38,512 nucleotides of DNA from a virus, in the IMG/VR virus record IMGVR_UViG_3300049098_000121, positions 1 to 38,512 of that record; one strand, 5' to 3'. How positions within the stretch are numbered: the stretch's first letter is position 1; every line of letters starts with the position of its first letter. A program made the position numbers and the translations under genes. The notes beneath the pieces are model-generated. The model had not been told where the DNA came from, searched no databases, and was given only the letters and a program-made list of their open reading frames with translations. Shown here in pieces: positions 18,451 through 28,319 of this stretch.

Positions 18451-20775
18451 TTAAGCCCTTGGTAAAAATGCCCACATCGGGTTCTCTATGGACGCGTCTT
18501 TAGGTACAACTGTCGCCAAACAGTAAGCCCATGCTTCATTCCCATAGGGTAATGCTGTTGTGAAACTTAAATGTGCAGCAGCTAAGTGATCATATCTTAA
18601 TGCGTTTTGATCTGCTTCTGTATATAGCACTGTTTCTGCAATATATTCTGGTTGATATAGAGACATCATTTCCGCAATATCTACCGGCCATGTTCCATCC
18701 AGTTTAACGGCTGGGTAAGGATAAGCCCCAATCATTGCAGGTTCAAATGCGACATTTGAAAATATACCTCTATAATACCGGCTTACAAACTCTAAAAGAT
18801 TATCAGTTTTATATCCTAATTCTTTAGCCCTTCCGAACGCTGTACCTAAATATGAAGTCTGGAATCCACCAGACGCTGTTTCTAAAATAGTTGTATCAAA
18901 CTTTCCAAACAGATTGGCATATTCAGTATATCCGTCATTCCAATTACCATGAGGCGCAACAACACCACTATATTTGGTAAACCAAAATCGCACATTTGTA
19001 ATTGCAAAATTGTATAAATCAACATGCTCAGGATAACTTTGATTTAACCCATGCCATCCTTCCCAAAAAGCAATCATTTCTTTATTTAGCCGTTTAAAAT
19101 AGGCTTTTGAAGGGTGCGCATCTGGAAGCAAATCTTCTGTAGTACATCGAAGATTACAAGACCACGCCGAGCCTCTTGCCTGATTTCCAAAATAACCACC
19201 TTCGCTACCTGTTGGCCCTCGACCGTAGTTGTCAGTTAATTGGCCGTTGCTATCACCTAGAACATAGGTTGCTGAGAACAATTGCATTTCCAGATAATAG
19301 TAATCGCCTAATAGCAAATAAAGAGATGTTGAGATATTTGGAAAATGCGATGTATCCGCAGACCATGCGGTAGTATATGGGCCGACAGTGTTTATTCGAT
19401 GATCTACATGTACCCACTCATTATCCCATCCTCCCCGTCTTGACCAATGGTAAAATCTACCGAATGGGGAGATTGATATAGGCATTCCGACCGCTGGAAC
19501 AGTACCGTCAAAATCGTAATAAGTAAAAGCCGCATTACCTTCTCTTAACCATATCGGCCATGCTGAGGCTAAATCTGCCTGCCCCTTAGCAATCTCGAAC
19601 ATGCGAGGATCAAAGCTATTCAACCAACCAGCTTCATATCCATTAATTACGCCGATATCCGGTCTGCCACCAGCATTACCCATATTTTTAGCCCACCTAC
19701 CACCACCATAAAGATCAGTGTCAGCCTCAAGCCATAAATTATATCTTCTAACTATCTCAGCCTCTGGTATAACACTGGAAGTGTCATAGTTTGGAAAAGC
19801 ATTTGCTGAAATCAAATAAGGTAGATTGTGATTTATATTTAATTCTGTTGGTGCTGTATCACCCCAAAATTGTTTAGTCCATCTTGATGCAGCCGCATGT
19901 ACTAGTCCTGTTTTTGTATACCTAACCATATCAGAAGTGCCTGTCATCAAAGTTAAGTCATACGTCTGGTCTTGCAGTACCTCAACATTCTCATTTCCTG
20001 CAATATATCTTACTAGATATTTATTAATCCCAGGCCAAAACGTAATATGAAATATAGGCCGGACTGAATTATAAGAATCTGCCCCAACATCATACACTCT
20101 TGTAAGGCTGTGATCAGACAGCACGATAGAGGTAGCTATTGGCCCTTCTAACCAATATTCAAAATGATCATTACTCAACATTGTCCTTGCATTAATAATC
20201 TCAACAGTAGGGAACTCTAATTGCATCTTAGCCTCCCAAGTCATCGCAAGCATTTCTGTCTTTGTCATCGCTGTATCAAGTGTAGTTGCCTGATTGACAA
20301 ATTTAGCGACCATCGCCTGACTTGCATCAATACTTGGGATTACAAAATTAATTACACAATGCTTAACGCTACCATCCGGCCAGCGTGTTTTAACATTAGC
20401 CTGTGTATCGTACAAAACATCTGCAATGCTAACTTGCGGAAAATCAGGAATTGTACCCTCTACAAACTGTCTGCCGATTTGTACAGGAACATCAGTGGCT
20501 GTCGTTGCTGTTGTGTTCGTTAAAGTGATTGCATTTGATATAGTTTCAGGTGGTAACGGCGGAGCCGACCCTGCAACATCCCACGTTAAAATACCATCTG
20601 TATATACATGCAAAACTTCTGTGCTAACACCACCATTACGAACGTATCTGTTTTGTATTTGCAATCCATCACAATATTCATTTTTTATTTCATTATTAGA
20701 AGGATCATAAACTTCATCTTGCGTTCCAGCAAAGACGACATTATTTTGCTGTACTTTTATTCCAATCGTACTCAT
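18451..20775 (-). CDS. Large tail protein resembling PcRGLX/YetA-type polysaccharide lyases
   Basis: This protein of 774 residues has a short N-terminal phage domain (MSTIGIKVQQNNVVFAGTQD ... LTWDVAGSAP) followed from about residue 80 by ITLTNTTATTATDVPVQIGR and KTRWPDGSVKHCVINFVIP. These resemble the N-terminal domain of exo-rhamnogalacturonan-lyase-like (PcRGLX/YetA) proteins. The large C-terminal part is helical and Trp/Tyr-rich (AFWEGWHGLNQSYPEH, WFTKYSGVVAPHGNWNDGY), consistent with an alpha-barrel lyase. It probably serves as a receptor-degrading spike. The ATGA overlap with the preceding fibre gene suggests co-translation. Family placement is from pattern memory and needs a search. Confidence 0.6.
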   Translation of the reverse strand: MSTIGIKVQQNNVVFAGTQDEVYDPSNNEIKNEYCDGLQIQNRYVRNGGVSTEVLHVYTDGILTWDVAGSAPPLPPETISNAITLTNTTATTATDVPVQIGRQFVEGTIPDFPQVSIADVLYDTQANVKTRWPDGSVKHCVINFVIPSIDASQAMVAKFVNQATTLDTAMTKTEMLAMTWEAKMQLEFPTVEIINARTMLSNDHFEYWLEGPIATSIVLSDHSLTRVYDVGADSYNSVRPIFHITFWPGINKYLVRYIAGNENVEVLQDQTYDLTLMTGTSDMVRYTKTGLVHAAASRWTKQFWGDTAPTELNINHNLPYLISANAFPNYDTSSVIPEAEIVRRYNLWLEADTDLYGGGRWAKNMGNAGGRPDIGVINGYEAGWLNSFDPRMFEIAKGQADLASAWPIWLREGNAAFTYYDFDGTVPAVGMPISISPFGRFYHWSRRGGWDNEWVHVDHRINTVGPYTTAWSADTSHFPNISTSLYLLLGDYYYLEMQLFSATYVLGDSNGQLTDNYGRGPTGSEGGYFGNQARGSAWSCNLRCTTEDLLPDAHPSKAYFKRLNKEMIAFWEGWHGLNQSYPEHVDLYNFAITNVRFWFTKYSGVVAPHGNWNDGYTEYANLFGKFDTTILETASGGFQTSYLGTAFGRAKELGYKTDNLLEFVSRYYRGIFSNVAFEPAMIGAYPYPAVKLDGTWPVDIAEMMSLYQPEYIAETVLYTEADQNALRYDHLAAAHLSFTTALPYGNEAWAYCLATVVPKDASIENPMWAFLPRA

Positions 20776-21518
20776 GGCGTCGGATCAGATCCGTCTGTGG
20801 TTTGATACAATGTCTGCGTAGCTATATCAAAATACCCTCGCATATTTTTATTGATAGCAGCATAAGCCGCATCATGATTATGAGTTGCAGCTGCATAAGT
20901 ATCTAATGCAGCTTGTAAGTCAGTCTGATCTGTAATATCCCCAGTCGCATCACCCCAGACAAACCCCTCACCCGCGACTGTTAAATAACTGCGAGTATCG
21001 GTTACTGACGTGATCCCTGTGTCATCAATGTTCAGTTGCGCTATCTCTAGCGTCCCGCGCGGCAATGTCGGGGCTGTTGGCGTTATTGCTGCTGTGCCTT
21101 CCATGACATAAACGCCGATTTGTCCGCTTGAAGAAAACGCCAGATAAACAATATCAATCCTTGAATATAGTGCTGACGGGAACCCGGTATCGTCTAAAAC
21201 AATAAACGTCTCGTTTGAGTAGTGGCCTATGCCACCAACTAATGCGACGCAAGCATAGTCAATCGGCTTGCTCCAGTTGGATGACAATTTGTCAGGATTC
21301 CTGTGTGCCGTATCTTCATCCGGGTATGTGCCGTCCGTCGTGCCGTCAGAGATCCTGATGGTCTTTAGATCAGTATGAGCCTGAACGAAATAACCGTATT
21401 TTACGCCCTGTCCGAAAATAGCATGTTCAATACCGCTGGCCTGGTTGCCTAGTTGTGTAGCCTGGACTCCGGCTATATCGCGTTCATTTTTAGAGATACG
21501 TTCATCAATTGTCGCCAT
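20772..21518 (-). CDS. Tail fibre / receptor-binding connector protein
   Basis: This protein of 248 residues starts with a helical N-terminus (IDERISKNERDIAGVQATQL), then a beta-rich middle typical of baseplate upper/fibre proteins (YFVQAHTDLKTIRISDG, TLPRGTLEIAQLNIDDTGIT). It ends with DLQAALDTYAAATHNHDAAY, an HxH-type motif that binds metal in trimeric phage fibres. It probably links the tail tip to the enzyme-like spikes encoded downstream. The short upstream gene overlaps it by 14 nt. Confidence 0.7.
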   Translation of the reverse strand: MATIDERISKNERDIAGVQATQLGNQASGIEHAIFGQGVKYGYFVQAHTDLKTIRISDGTTDGTYPDEDTAHRNPDKLSSNWSKPIDYACVALVGGIGHYSNETFIVLDDTGFPSALYSRIDIVYLAFSSSGQIGVYVMEGTAAITPTAPTLPRGTLEIAQLNIDDTGITSVTDTRSYLTVAGEGFVWGDATGDITDQTDLQAALDTYAAATHNHDAAYAAINKNMRGYFDIATQTLYQTTDGSDPTP

Positions 21519-21657
21519 TTTCTTCGCCCGGTTTTTCTACAATTTTGTTATGCTCTTGAAGGATTGTGGCATAAAGGCCGTTCATCACTTCTTGTGTGAG
21601 CCTGTTACCCTCGTTCCTGAGTAAAATTTGTTGTAATGCTGTTTCAAATTCAGTCAT
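21505..21657 (-). CDS. Small tail-region protein
   Basis: This helical protein of 50 residues (MTEFETALQQILLRNEGNRL, then TQEVMNGLYATILQEHNKIV) ends in an acidic tail. It starts 9 nt after the upstream fibre gene stop and overlaps the next fibre gene by 14 nt. Similar short helical proteins lie between tail-tip and fibre genes in many phages. Function unknown. Confidence 0.6.
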   Translation of the reverse strand: MTEFETALQQILLRNEGNRLTQEVMNGLYATILQEHNKIVEKPGEENGDN

Positions 21658-21666
21658 GTTATTACC

Positions 21667-23262
21667 TTAATAAAACGTATATCTGTAAGTACCCCAGTCG
21701 CCATCACCATCAGTCCCGGAGGCGATTTGCCAGACTTTCATAGTGCCAACAGCTTCATAAACACCTGTGCCCTTGTATAATCTATTGGCATACATCGAGG
21801 CCCATCTTGCGCCAGTTGCTCCAAGAGTTTTTGTGCCGTTTGTGCTTGGGTTTACATCGTCAAAATTCGTTGCATCCAATGTCCCTGTAATTGTTGTATT
21901 GCCGCCCAAATAACTTATGCCAGAAACATATAAAGCATTACCTCCGCCAGAATTAACAGCTTGAACGCCAACTGATGCAGATAATGTGGTCCCACCATAA
22001 ACTCCAGCACCACCAGTAGCAGTACAAACACCAGCAACACCACCAGACCCTCCTGTGGCATCAACAGCAACGCCGTCAGAAGCAACAGCCTGAACAGCTT
22101 TACCGTTCAGCGCAGCAGAATACGCATAAAGCCCTATTTCATCACCAGAAGCATAAACACCTTTTTTCTTCCCGGTAACAGACGAGTTATTATTAAAGTA
22201 TCCCGCGTATCCAGTCGATAAAGCATCAGAGGCCGTGACAACTTTTACCTGATAATCTGTAGATATTGTGCCGCTAAACAACGCATCACCCGTTAACGAA
22301 CTAATTGAAAAGGTTGTGCTGCCGCTGCTTTTTCCGTAAATCCCGCCTGAGCCTATAAACACCCCGGTTGTGTCTGATGATTGCAGTTTCAAAAAACTGG
22401 TGCTGTTTGCGTCAATCGCAATGGCAGAATCTGACAATAAGGTTGACAGGTAAGAGGGTGAGTTTAAATCGGCATCAACAGCATTAGCGGTTGCCAGTGC
22501 TTCCGCCGTGTCGTTATCTATCTCTGTTGCTGTTTTTGTGCCAATCAAGACGCTGCCATCTATTGTTGACCCGACCGCTATAGTCCCGGCAAAGCTGGCA
22601 TTGCCTGTGGCCGCTTCAAACCCTAACTTGATGTCGCCGTTATACACGCCCATGATCCCAGGGCTGCCGACGATAATTCCGCTGCCGCTTGGCCCTACGC
22701 CAGTGACATAAGCCGCCGTTCCTGTGGCCAGATAACCAAGCTCTGAGCCTCTATCGAGGATATTAACAATGCCTGCGATATCGAGTTGGTTCGCTGAAAA
22801 CTTTAATGTAGGTGCTGACTCACCGCCTAAATGGAATCTTGAGTTATCCAGATCCATCACCATGCCGGTTGTGCCGCCACTATCAACATAAGCGTTAGAC
22901 CAGATTTCTCCCGTTCTTATCTTGTCGCCAATAATTTGCGTAATTTTTGGATCAACTTCCCCGGTAGATTGCCCGTTTTGATCGCGCACAAAATCAGCAA
23001 ACGTGACTTGCCCGACCACTGCGATCCTGTCGGCAGAAATTAAAGCAGCGTCCTCAGTTAATAATATTTGAGATATCACGTCCCCGCTGTCTACTTTAAA
23101 CTGGATTGAGTTTTCAAGGTTGTTTAACCGCTCTGACAAGTCAGCTAAAACAGCATAGGTATGTTCAAACGGGTTAGTCCCGTTTGACGGTAAAGGCATA
23201 CCGCCGTAATCAATCTGCTCGCTCTTAAAAAAGTTTGTGGTTAAATCGCCAACTTTAATCAT
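21667..23262 (-). CDS. Tail tip fibre protein, beta-helical
   Basis: This protein has 531 residues. Its N-terminal part has the phrase YAVLADLSERLNNLENSIQFKV then a DUF1983-like stretch (QIIGDKIRTGEIWSNAYVDS, SRFHLGGESAPTLKFSANQL) known from central tail-tip fibres. The C-terminal half is made of Gly/Ala/Val-rich turns (GVYASGDEIGLYAYSAALNG, GGAGVYGGTTLSASVGV) like beta-helical fibres, and ends with LGATGARWASMYANRLYKG, a segment typical before a chaperone domain that is absent here. It overlaps the J-like gene as ATGA. Confidence 0.75.
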   Translation of the reverse strand: MIKVGDLTTNFFKSEQIDYGGMPLPSNGTNPFEHTYAVLADLSERLNNLENSIQFKVDSGDVISQILLTEDAALISADRIAVVGQVTFADFVRDQNGQSTGEVDPKITQIIGDKIRTGEIWSNAYVDSGGTTGMVMDLDNSRFHLGGESAPTLKFSANQLDIAGIVNILDRGSELGYLATGTAAYVTGVGPSGSGIIVGSPGIMGVYNGDIKLGFEAATGNASFAGTIAVGSTIDGSVLIGTKTATEIDNDTAEALATANAVDADLNSPSYLSTLLSDSAIAIDANSTSFLKLQSSDTTGVFIGSGGIYGKSSGSTTFSISSLTGDALFSGTISTDYQVKVVTASDALSTGYAGYFNNNSSVTGKKKGVYASGDEIGLYAYSAALNGKAVQAVASDGVAVDATGGSGGVAGVCTATGGAGVYGGTTLSASVGVQAVNSGGGNALYVSGISYLGGNTTITGTLDATNFDDVNPSTNGTKTLGATGARWASMYANRLYKGTGVYEAVGTMKVWQIASGTDGDGDWGTYRYTFY

Positions 23263-26200
23263 ATTGAACCCTTATATATCAGCGGGACAATGGGCGATCT
23301 AATCAATACGGGTAAGCCTTGCTCTATGCTCATGCGTCCAAACATAACGGTGATTGCCGCCCAGTCCGTGTGTTCCGGGATTTTAATATCAACCTCAAAG
23401 CTGGATTCATATCCGCCCGTCACTTCAACGAATGACGTTGCAGGAACAATAATAAACGCCGTACCAGGTCCAGGAGCCGGGTAATATGAGAGTTCTTTGC
23501 CTGTAGCATCAAGGCTTGAGCTATCTTCTGCTTGCCTCGTAACGCCCAGAAAACTAAACAACCCAGCATTGTATTGTAAATCTTCCCACTTGATAACTTC
23601 ATAATCGGTTCCGTCTGTTATGACAGACAACTTGAACTCATCCTCACGCACATCGCCCCAGGGTAACTCCCAGAACTCTAGCGTGTCCCCTGTCGTCGGG
23701 ACAAACAATAAATCACGAGCAAGATAAATATAAGTTCCGTCATACCAGTCAACTTTAACAAACTTTGAATAGCCATTAACAGGAGAATCAATCCTCATCC
23801 ACCACATACCAGCCACATCAGTGTCAGCGTCAATAGGATCTTCCCATAGTTTGATTTTTGATAGTGTGTTGCCGCCGTCATCCAGCACCGGCATTGTGCC
23901 TGAACTGATCACGTCAACGCTGGATACCACCAGGTTGTTATCTAAAATATTTAAGACGTTAGGGTGCTGCTCCATTGTATACATAAAAATAAGGAAATCT
24001 GGCAGACCTGTCGATGTCCATCCGGCGCCGTCACCCGTATCAATCCTGAATCTCATCCGGTCTATGCGGTTGTTCTCGATTGAGAAATAAGCCTGTGGGT
24101 TTACTGGCTTAGGCATACCGACCCTGGTAATTAATGAGCCTGCACCTTGCGTCTCAATGTCTTTGTAATACCATTCTGTCGGTGGTGATGTTGGGTGCGT
24201 ACCGCGAACCCTGACGGCATAGTGAGACATTTTAACGCCGTCGATATCACACGTTAGCGATTCACCCGAGTAGGCGTTCATCCACTCGCTGCCTGTCTCA
24301 AGTAAATCCCTGTACTGTACCTCGGTGCTGGCCCTGAACGCATAATTGTAATCAGGGTTCATGACGGCCGTTACCACAATCTTTTCTTTAAGGTTGCCGG
24401 CAGTATCTATGTAAGCGGCAGTTGCAAGATCAACAGAGTCAAACTGGTTCGCCCAGGTCGTTGTTGGAAGGAATGTATTGATTGCTAAATCTTCTGCCGT
24501 ATAATCCCCATAAGCCCAGTCATAGACCGCAGAGGCTGTTTCTTTGAGTGACAATGAAATGCTTGAATCAGTATTTAACGTCCATTTTATAACCTCGAAA
24601 ACTTTACTTGAAAACCCTAAATCACTGATGGTCACAGTGACGTTATCGCCAACATCCAGTTTGTAGGCTTTCAGGTTGCACACCAGGTCTAACTGTTCGT
24701 ATTGCCTGTGCTTTTCAAGGTATAGCTTAGCGAGTCGCTTGGCTCTAACAGGTTCAGTGACAAATGGATATTGCACCTCTTGATGGATATAATCATTGAC
24801 CGTACACGCAACGCCCTGGTTATCTTCCTGGCAATAGGTCGGGTTTTCATAAGCCTCAAAGTCGGTCACTTCCCAGTTTTTATAACGTGAGATATACGTG
24901 CCTTTAACTGCATTAAAGAGTGCATCCCTGCTTGCCCGTGGGCGAACTACCACATCCGTAATGATCCAGTCTTCGGTTATTTCAGCAACAGGCAATGTAT
25001 AATGCCCCGTCTTGACCTTATACTTGCCGTTATCAAACGTGAGTGAGCCATAACCCAGATGCACAAGCATTGAATCAATAACGCCTGACGGCTCAATGGA
25101 CGTATCCACAGGGCCATCAATCGTATAACGCCTCTGACATAATGTGCATGTAACGGTCTCACCACCAGATAGCAGACTTGTGGTTCCATGAGCGAGGATC
25201 GTATCTTCATCAACCACAGACAGTTCTGCATAACCTGTCTCACCGGCATATTCAATCCTCACCAGATTGTATGAGGTAAACCCGTGATCTGTAATCGTGA
25301 TCCTGGTTGAATTGCCGCTTATGGGGTTACTCTCTACGCCAACCACTAAACCACTGACGGAAGGAAGTAAATCAACAATCTCGTCTGCTACGGCGGCCTC
25401 AGCAGCAAAATTATCAATATCTATTTCGTCTAACGTGCAATTTAATCCTTCAGGGCTTAACAGGTAATCCATTAGCACAGATACGCCGTTTGTCGTATAT
25501 ATACCGATTTTATCTCTTAATGCCTGCTTGTCGGTTAAGTCCTCATTCACGCCGATAGCCATCGGGTCAATTATGTCGTCTACCCCTAGAATTTCAACGG
25601 AATAGTTCGGTACGCCGTTTGGCAATTGCTCATGGTCATAAAACACATGAGTAACCAGGTTAGCAACGCCATTACCTCTATGGTCAACCGTCCACTCACC
25701 CGGGAAGTGTTCGCGCAGCATCACGGATGGCTGCTGTATCCGTTCGCCGTTATTCATTTCATACTTAAGAATGCCGTGCGTAGCGCCTATGGTGCAGTCA
25801 ATGGTCACGCCGTCGCGTGTATTGGTGAACCCGGTAAAATGGAATGTATTCGGTGTGCTTGCTTTTACCTTCTCAGGGTTATATTCACGGGTCAGCGTGG
25901 TATATAACATAGTTATGTCATTGAATTTGGCGTAATACCATAAACCGTCAGTGTCAACCCATACTGGTCGGTTAACATGATATGTAGTTTCACCGAACGC
26001 TTCCTCATCAACATAATAAGTATAGCCGCCGTCTGTCTTAACAAATGCGTCTCTCGCGGCCTCCGTTGTCTGGTAAGTGTCAAATGTTTTTGTGGCTCCG
26101 TTCCATAGAGGGAAATACCAATCATCAGGCGTCGGGTCAACCTTGTAGTCGATATAGGGCGCACCATCTATTGTAACGTCCCATAATTGGTTTAACGCAA

Positions 26201-26822
26201 TCTCTCTAACGTGTATCGCACGTATGCTGTCTTCATTCCCGGCACAGGCCACCTGGTTGGCTGCGTTTATAACTTCGTTGGTATGATAAGTCACAGTGTA
26301 CCCAAGCGCATATAATTCTGACTCAAGAGCACAAAGACCCACGTCAGTCAAAGCTGTCCCGTTGACCGTTCCGCTGATTGTCATAGTGGTTGAGCCGGTT
26401 CTATGCAGGTACAGCGTTACGCTATCGTTGGACTCAGTTTCCCAGCTTGTTGCTAAAGAATACTGCTCATACCAATAGAGATCCTTGTCGTTAACGTAGA
26501 GATTTTGAAAAGAATGGATATGTCTCGGTGAAATCGCGATAGCCATAAACAAATCGCTTTTGCCGGTATCGTCCCACTGCCGAACGTCTTTGGTGTTTGC
26601 ATAGACCATTGTACCGCCCAGCCTGCAACGTCCGTATGGAATTTTACGAGGATTAGTTGCTCCCCTTAATACCGTGAGGTTCTTTCTGTTGTCTTCGATA
26701 TTGGGTTGCTTTATGGCTCGTCTTGCCATGATCAAAGAAACCACAGTTAAGCCGATAGCAATCCATGTTCCAGTGCTTGCTAAACCTGCAATGGCCGCTA
26801 CCGCTGGCGCCAGAAACGGCAT
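23259..26822 (-). CDS. Tail tip / host-specificity protein (J-like)
   Basis: This protein of 1187 residues starts with a hydrophobic segment (AVAAIAGLASTGTWIAIGLTV) and then PNIEDNRKNLTVLRGATNPR-KIPYGRCRLGG. That segment, together with size, matches tail-tip attachment proteins of lambda J type. The middle includes IDVDDNVTVT-type hub segments (YKLDVGDNVTVTISDLGFSS) and later fibronectin-like strands (YAVRVRGTHPTSPPTEWYYK). It forms the tail tip that engages the receptor. It follows the DUF6950-like protein by TAATG overlap and precedes the fibre genes, the standard order. Confidence 0.85.
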   Translation of the reverse strand: MPFLAPAVAAIAGLASTGTWIAIGLTVVSLIMARRAIKQPNIEDNRKNLTVLRGATNPRKIPYGRCRLGGTMVYANTKDVRQWDDTGKSDLFMAIAISPRHIHSFQNLYVNDKDLYWYEQYSLATSWETESNDSVTLYLHRTGSTTMTISGTVNGTALTDVGLCALESELYALGYTVTYHTNEVINAANQVACAGNEDSIRAIHVREIALNQLWDVTIDGAPYIDYKVDPTPDDWYFPLWNGATKTFDTYQTTEAARDAFVKTDGGYTYYVDEEAFGETTYHVNRPVWVDTDGLWYYAKFNDITMLYTTLTREYNPEKVKASTPNTFHFTGFTNTRDGVTIDCTIGATHGILKYEMNNGERIQQPSVMLREHFPGEWTVDHRGNGVANLVTHVFYDHEQLPNGVPNYSVEILGVDDIIDPMAIGVNEDLTDKQALRDKIGIYTTNGVSVLMDYLLSPEGLNCTLDEIDIDNFAAEAAVADEIVDLLPSVSGLVVGVESNPISGNSTRITITDHGFTSYNLVRIEYAGETGYAELSVVDEDTILAHGTTSLLSGGETVTCTLCQRRYTIDGPVDTSIEPSGVIDSMLVHLGYGSLTFDNGKYKVKTGHYTLPVAEITEDWIITDVVVRPRASRDALFNAVKGTYISRYKNWEVTDFEAYENPTYCQEDNQGVACTVNDYIHQEVQYPFVTEPVRAKRLAKLYLEKHRQYEQLDLVCNLKAYKLDVGDNVTVTISDLGFSSKVFEVIKWTLNTDSSISLSLKETASAVYDWAYGDYTAEDLAINTFLPTTTWANQFDSVDLATAAYIDTAGNLKEKIVVTAVMNPDYNYAFRASTEVQYRDLLETGSEWMNAYSGESLTCDIDGVKMSHYAVRVRGTHPTSPPTEWYYKDIETQGAGSLITRVGMPKPVNPQAYFSIENNRIDRMRFRIDTGDGAGWTSTGLPDFLIFMYTMEQHPNVLNILDNNLVVSSVDVISSGTMPVLDDGGNTLSKIKLWEDPIDADTDVAGMWWMRIDSPVNGYSKFVKVDWYDGTYIYLARDLLFVPTTGDTLEFWELPWGDVREDEFKLSVITDGTDYEVIKWEDLQYNAGLFSFLGVTRQAEDSSSLDATGKELSYYPAPGPGTAFIIVPATSFVEVTGGYESSFEVDIKIPEHTDWAAITVMFGRMSIEQGLPVLIRSPIVPLIYKGSI

Positions 26823-27214
26823 TATTCAATATTCCAGAAAACGTCAATCTGATCTGACGTGATCACTGTCAACCCGGACTCAAGCATAAACAAGCCGTTG
26901 GCTCCATCATAGACCCCCATAGCCGGGCCATCCTCAGATTGTGTGCTGCATAATGCGCCACGTTTAGCCTTGCGTCTGTCCACTCTTTTGAAGAATGAAT
27001 CTATCATTTCGGTAGGGTCATTAAAGCCGTATTTTTTTAATAATTTAACCGCGGATAGCTGGCTCGTGTATTCGCCTGAATAATGCCCTCTGTAATTAAC
27101 CCCTGTGACCAGAAACACCCATCTTGCAGCGAAGGTCATGCAGTCGTTGACGCCATACACAAACTGCGAGTCTTTGTATTCGTTGTAAAAATCGTTGAGT
27201 TTTTTATCAATCAT
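26822..27214 (-). CDS. DUF6950-like tail assembly protein
   Basis: This protein of 130 residues contains FVYGVNDCMTFAARWVFLVTG and a later GPAMGVYDGANGLFMLESG. This is the Cys/Asn-Asp pattern of DUF6950, a NlpC/P60-like fold found directly before J-like proteins and comparable in position to lambda K. It may cleave peptidoglycan during DNA entry, with Cys in NDC as nucleophile; a matching downstream His is not obvious, so activity is uncertain. Overlaps both neighbours by 1-4 nt. Confidence 0.75.
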   Translation of the reverse strand: MIDKKLNDFYNEYKDSQFVYGVNDCMTFAARWVFLVTGVNYRGHYSGEYTSQLSAVKLLKKYGFNDPTEMIDSFFKRVDRRKAKRGALCSTQSEDGPAMGVYDGANGLFMLESGLTVITSDQIDVFWNIE

Positions 27215-27771
27215 ACGTAGGGGTCAAACCTGATCTCTTTGCCTGCCGTTTCTTCGACGTACTGGAAGAACTTGTCCGGTTTCTGGTCAGCCGCTAATGT
27301 CCTTTGGTGGCTTGCGTCATTCCACCTGGACTGTGATCCTCGTTGCCAGTCCACCAGCCTGTTTTCGGCCTCGACACGTATGGCCGCTGTCTTGCCCATA
27401 GTGATATCCATCGTGTTCAGTCGGCCACTGAAAACGATATGAGCATAGACCACGCCAGCCGCAATGATACACACCAGAACAGAGCACGGTCGGCCCTGGT
27501 AGTGCTCAAGCATCACGTCTGAAACAAGACTCGGATCAATGCCTGCTAATGTCATCACAACCCCTTCAGGCGAACTGGTGCCGTCTTTCTTGATCGTATC
27601 AATAGAACCCAGATCGCCGGCGCCTGTGTATGTCTCACCATTAATCGTATAAGTGCCTACGGCGCCGCATAATCTTAAGTGGCCCGTCGGCAGGTCAATA
27701 TCAACCGCATTGAACAGGCCTACATGTCCGCTCTCAAGTGCCGCTTCCATTGCCGGGTCTAATGTTTTCAT
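27211..27771 (-). CDS. DUF2163-like tail tip protein
   Basis: This protein of 186 residues begins MKTLDPAMEAALESGHVGLF and contains LRLCGAVGTYTINGETYTGAGDLGSI, then FSGRLNTMDITMGKTAAIRVEAENRLVDWQR and a C-terminal QKPDKFFQYV. This is the pattern of DUF2163/Gp84-type tail proteins, similar in position to lambda L and the distal-tail proteins. The start at 27771 forms an ATGA overlap with the upstream stop, so the longer reading to 27816 is unlikely. Confidence 0.75.
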   Translation of the reverse strand: MKTLDPAMEAALESGHVGLFNAVDIDLPTGHLRLCGAVGTYTINGETYTGAGDLGSIDTIKKDGTSSPEGVVMTLAGIDPSLVSDVMLEHYQGRPCSVLVCIIAAGVVYAHIVFSGRLNTMDITMGKTAAIRVEAENRLVDWQRGSQSRWNDASHQRTLAADQKPDKFFQYVEETAGKEIRFDPYV

Positions 27772-28319
27772 GCGATGTCTTCTACCCCGGTAATAGAAAA
27801 TGTTCCATGCCTGCACACACTAATATCCCATCCCACAGCGTCCGTTTCAGAGACAAAAATTCCGCCCGGTTTATTTGTGTACACTGTTACAGCGGTCATG
27901 TCTTTTCTAAATGGTGGCGCAATGACATAAGACGTTGCTGAGCCGCTGATAATCATTTTTAATTCATCGCCGACCTGAATGTAATCCCCTGGAACCAGGC
28001 TGATGGATGCAGACAAAGATAATGCAGTATCGTTTTGTAAACCTGTTCCTGTTATTGCTGCATCTGCCGGGCCAGTGTATGAAAAGTCACGAAATAAAAA
28101 CCTGTTCTCCATGCCTGCTAATGACGCCTGGAACGCTCTTAATGTTTTTGTATCAGATTCAGACAGCACCGGAAAATGGGCAGTCATGACCCAATAGGCA
28201 CCAGGCACCCCAACGGTCTGTATTGAACCCGTAAAAACAGACTTGAATATTCGCGTATTACTCACAAGCCTAATTGACATCTGAGCGGATGACACATCAG
28301 GGAAAGCAATCGTCGTCAT
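27768..28319 (-). CDS. Distal tail / minor tail protein
   Basis: This protein of 183 residues (AFPDVSSAQMSIRLVSNTRIF, GVPGAYWVMTAHFPVL, FLFRDFSYTGPADAAI) lies between the tape measure and the DUF2163-like protein. Its beta-rich character and the R-WVM-AHFP-L segment resemble distal tail proteins of siphoviruses (lambda M-like position). Coupled to both neighbours by ATGA overlaps. Confidence 0.7.
   Translation of the reverse strand: MTTIAFPDVSSAQMSIRLVSNTRIFKSVFTGSIQTVGVPGAYWVMTAHFPVLSESDTKTLRAFQASLAGMENRFLFRDFSYTGPADAAITGTGLQNDTALSLSASISLVPGDYIQVGDELKMIISGSATSYVIAPPFRKDMTAVTVYTNKPGGIFVSETDAVGWDISVCRHGTFSITGVEDIA

Noticed and set aside
10729-23262. Diversity-generating retroelement acting on fibre genes
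   Set aside because: No reverse transcriptase gene, accessory gene or template repeat is present in the window.
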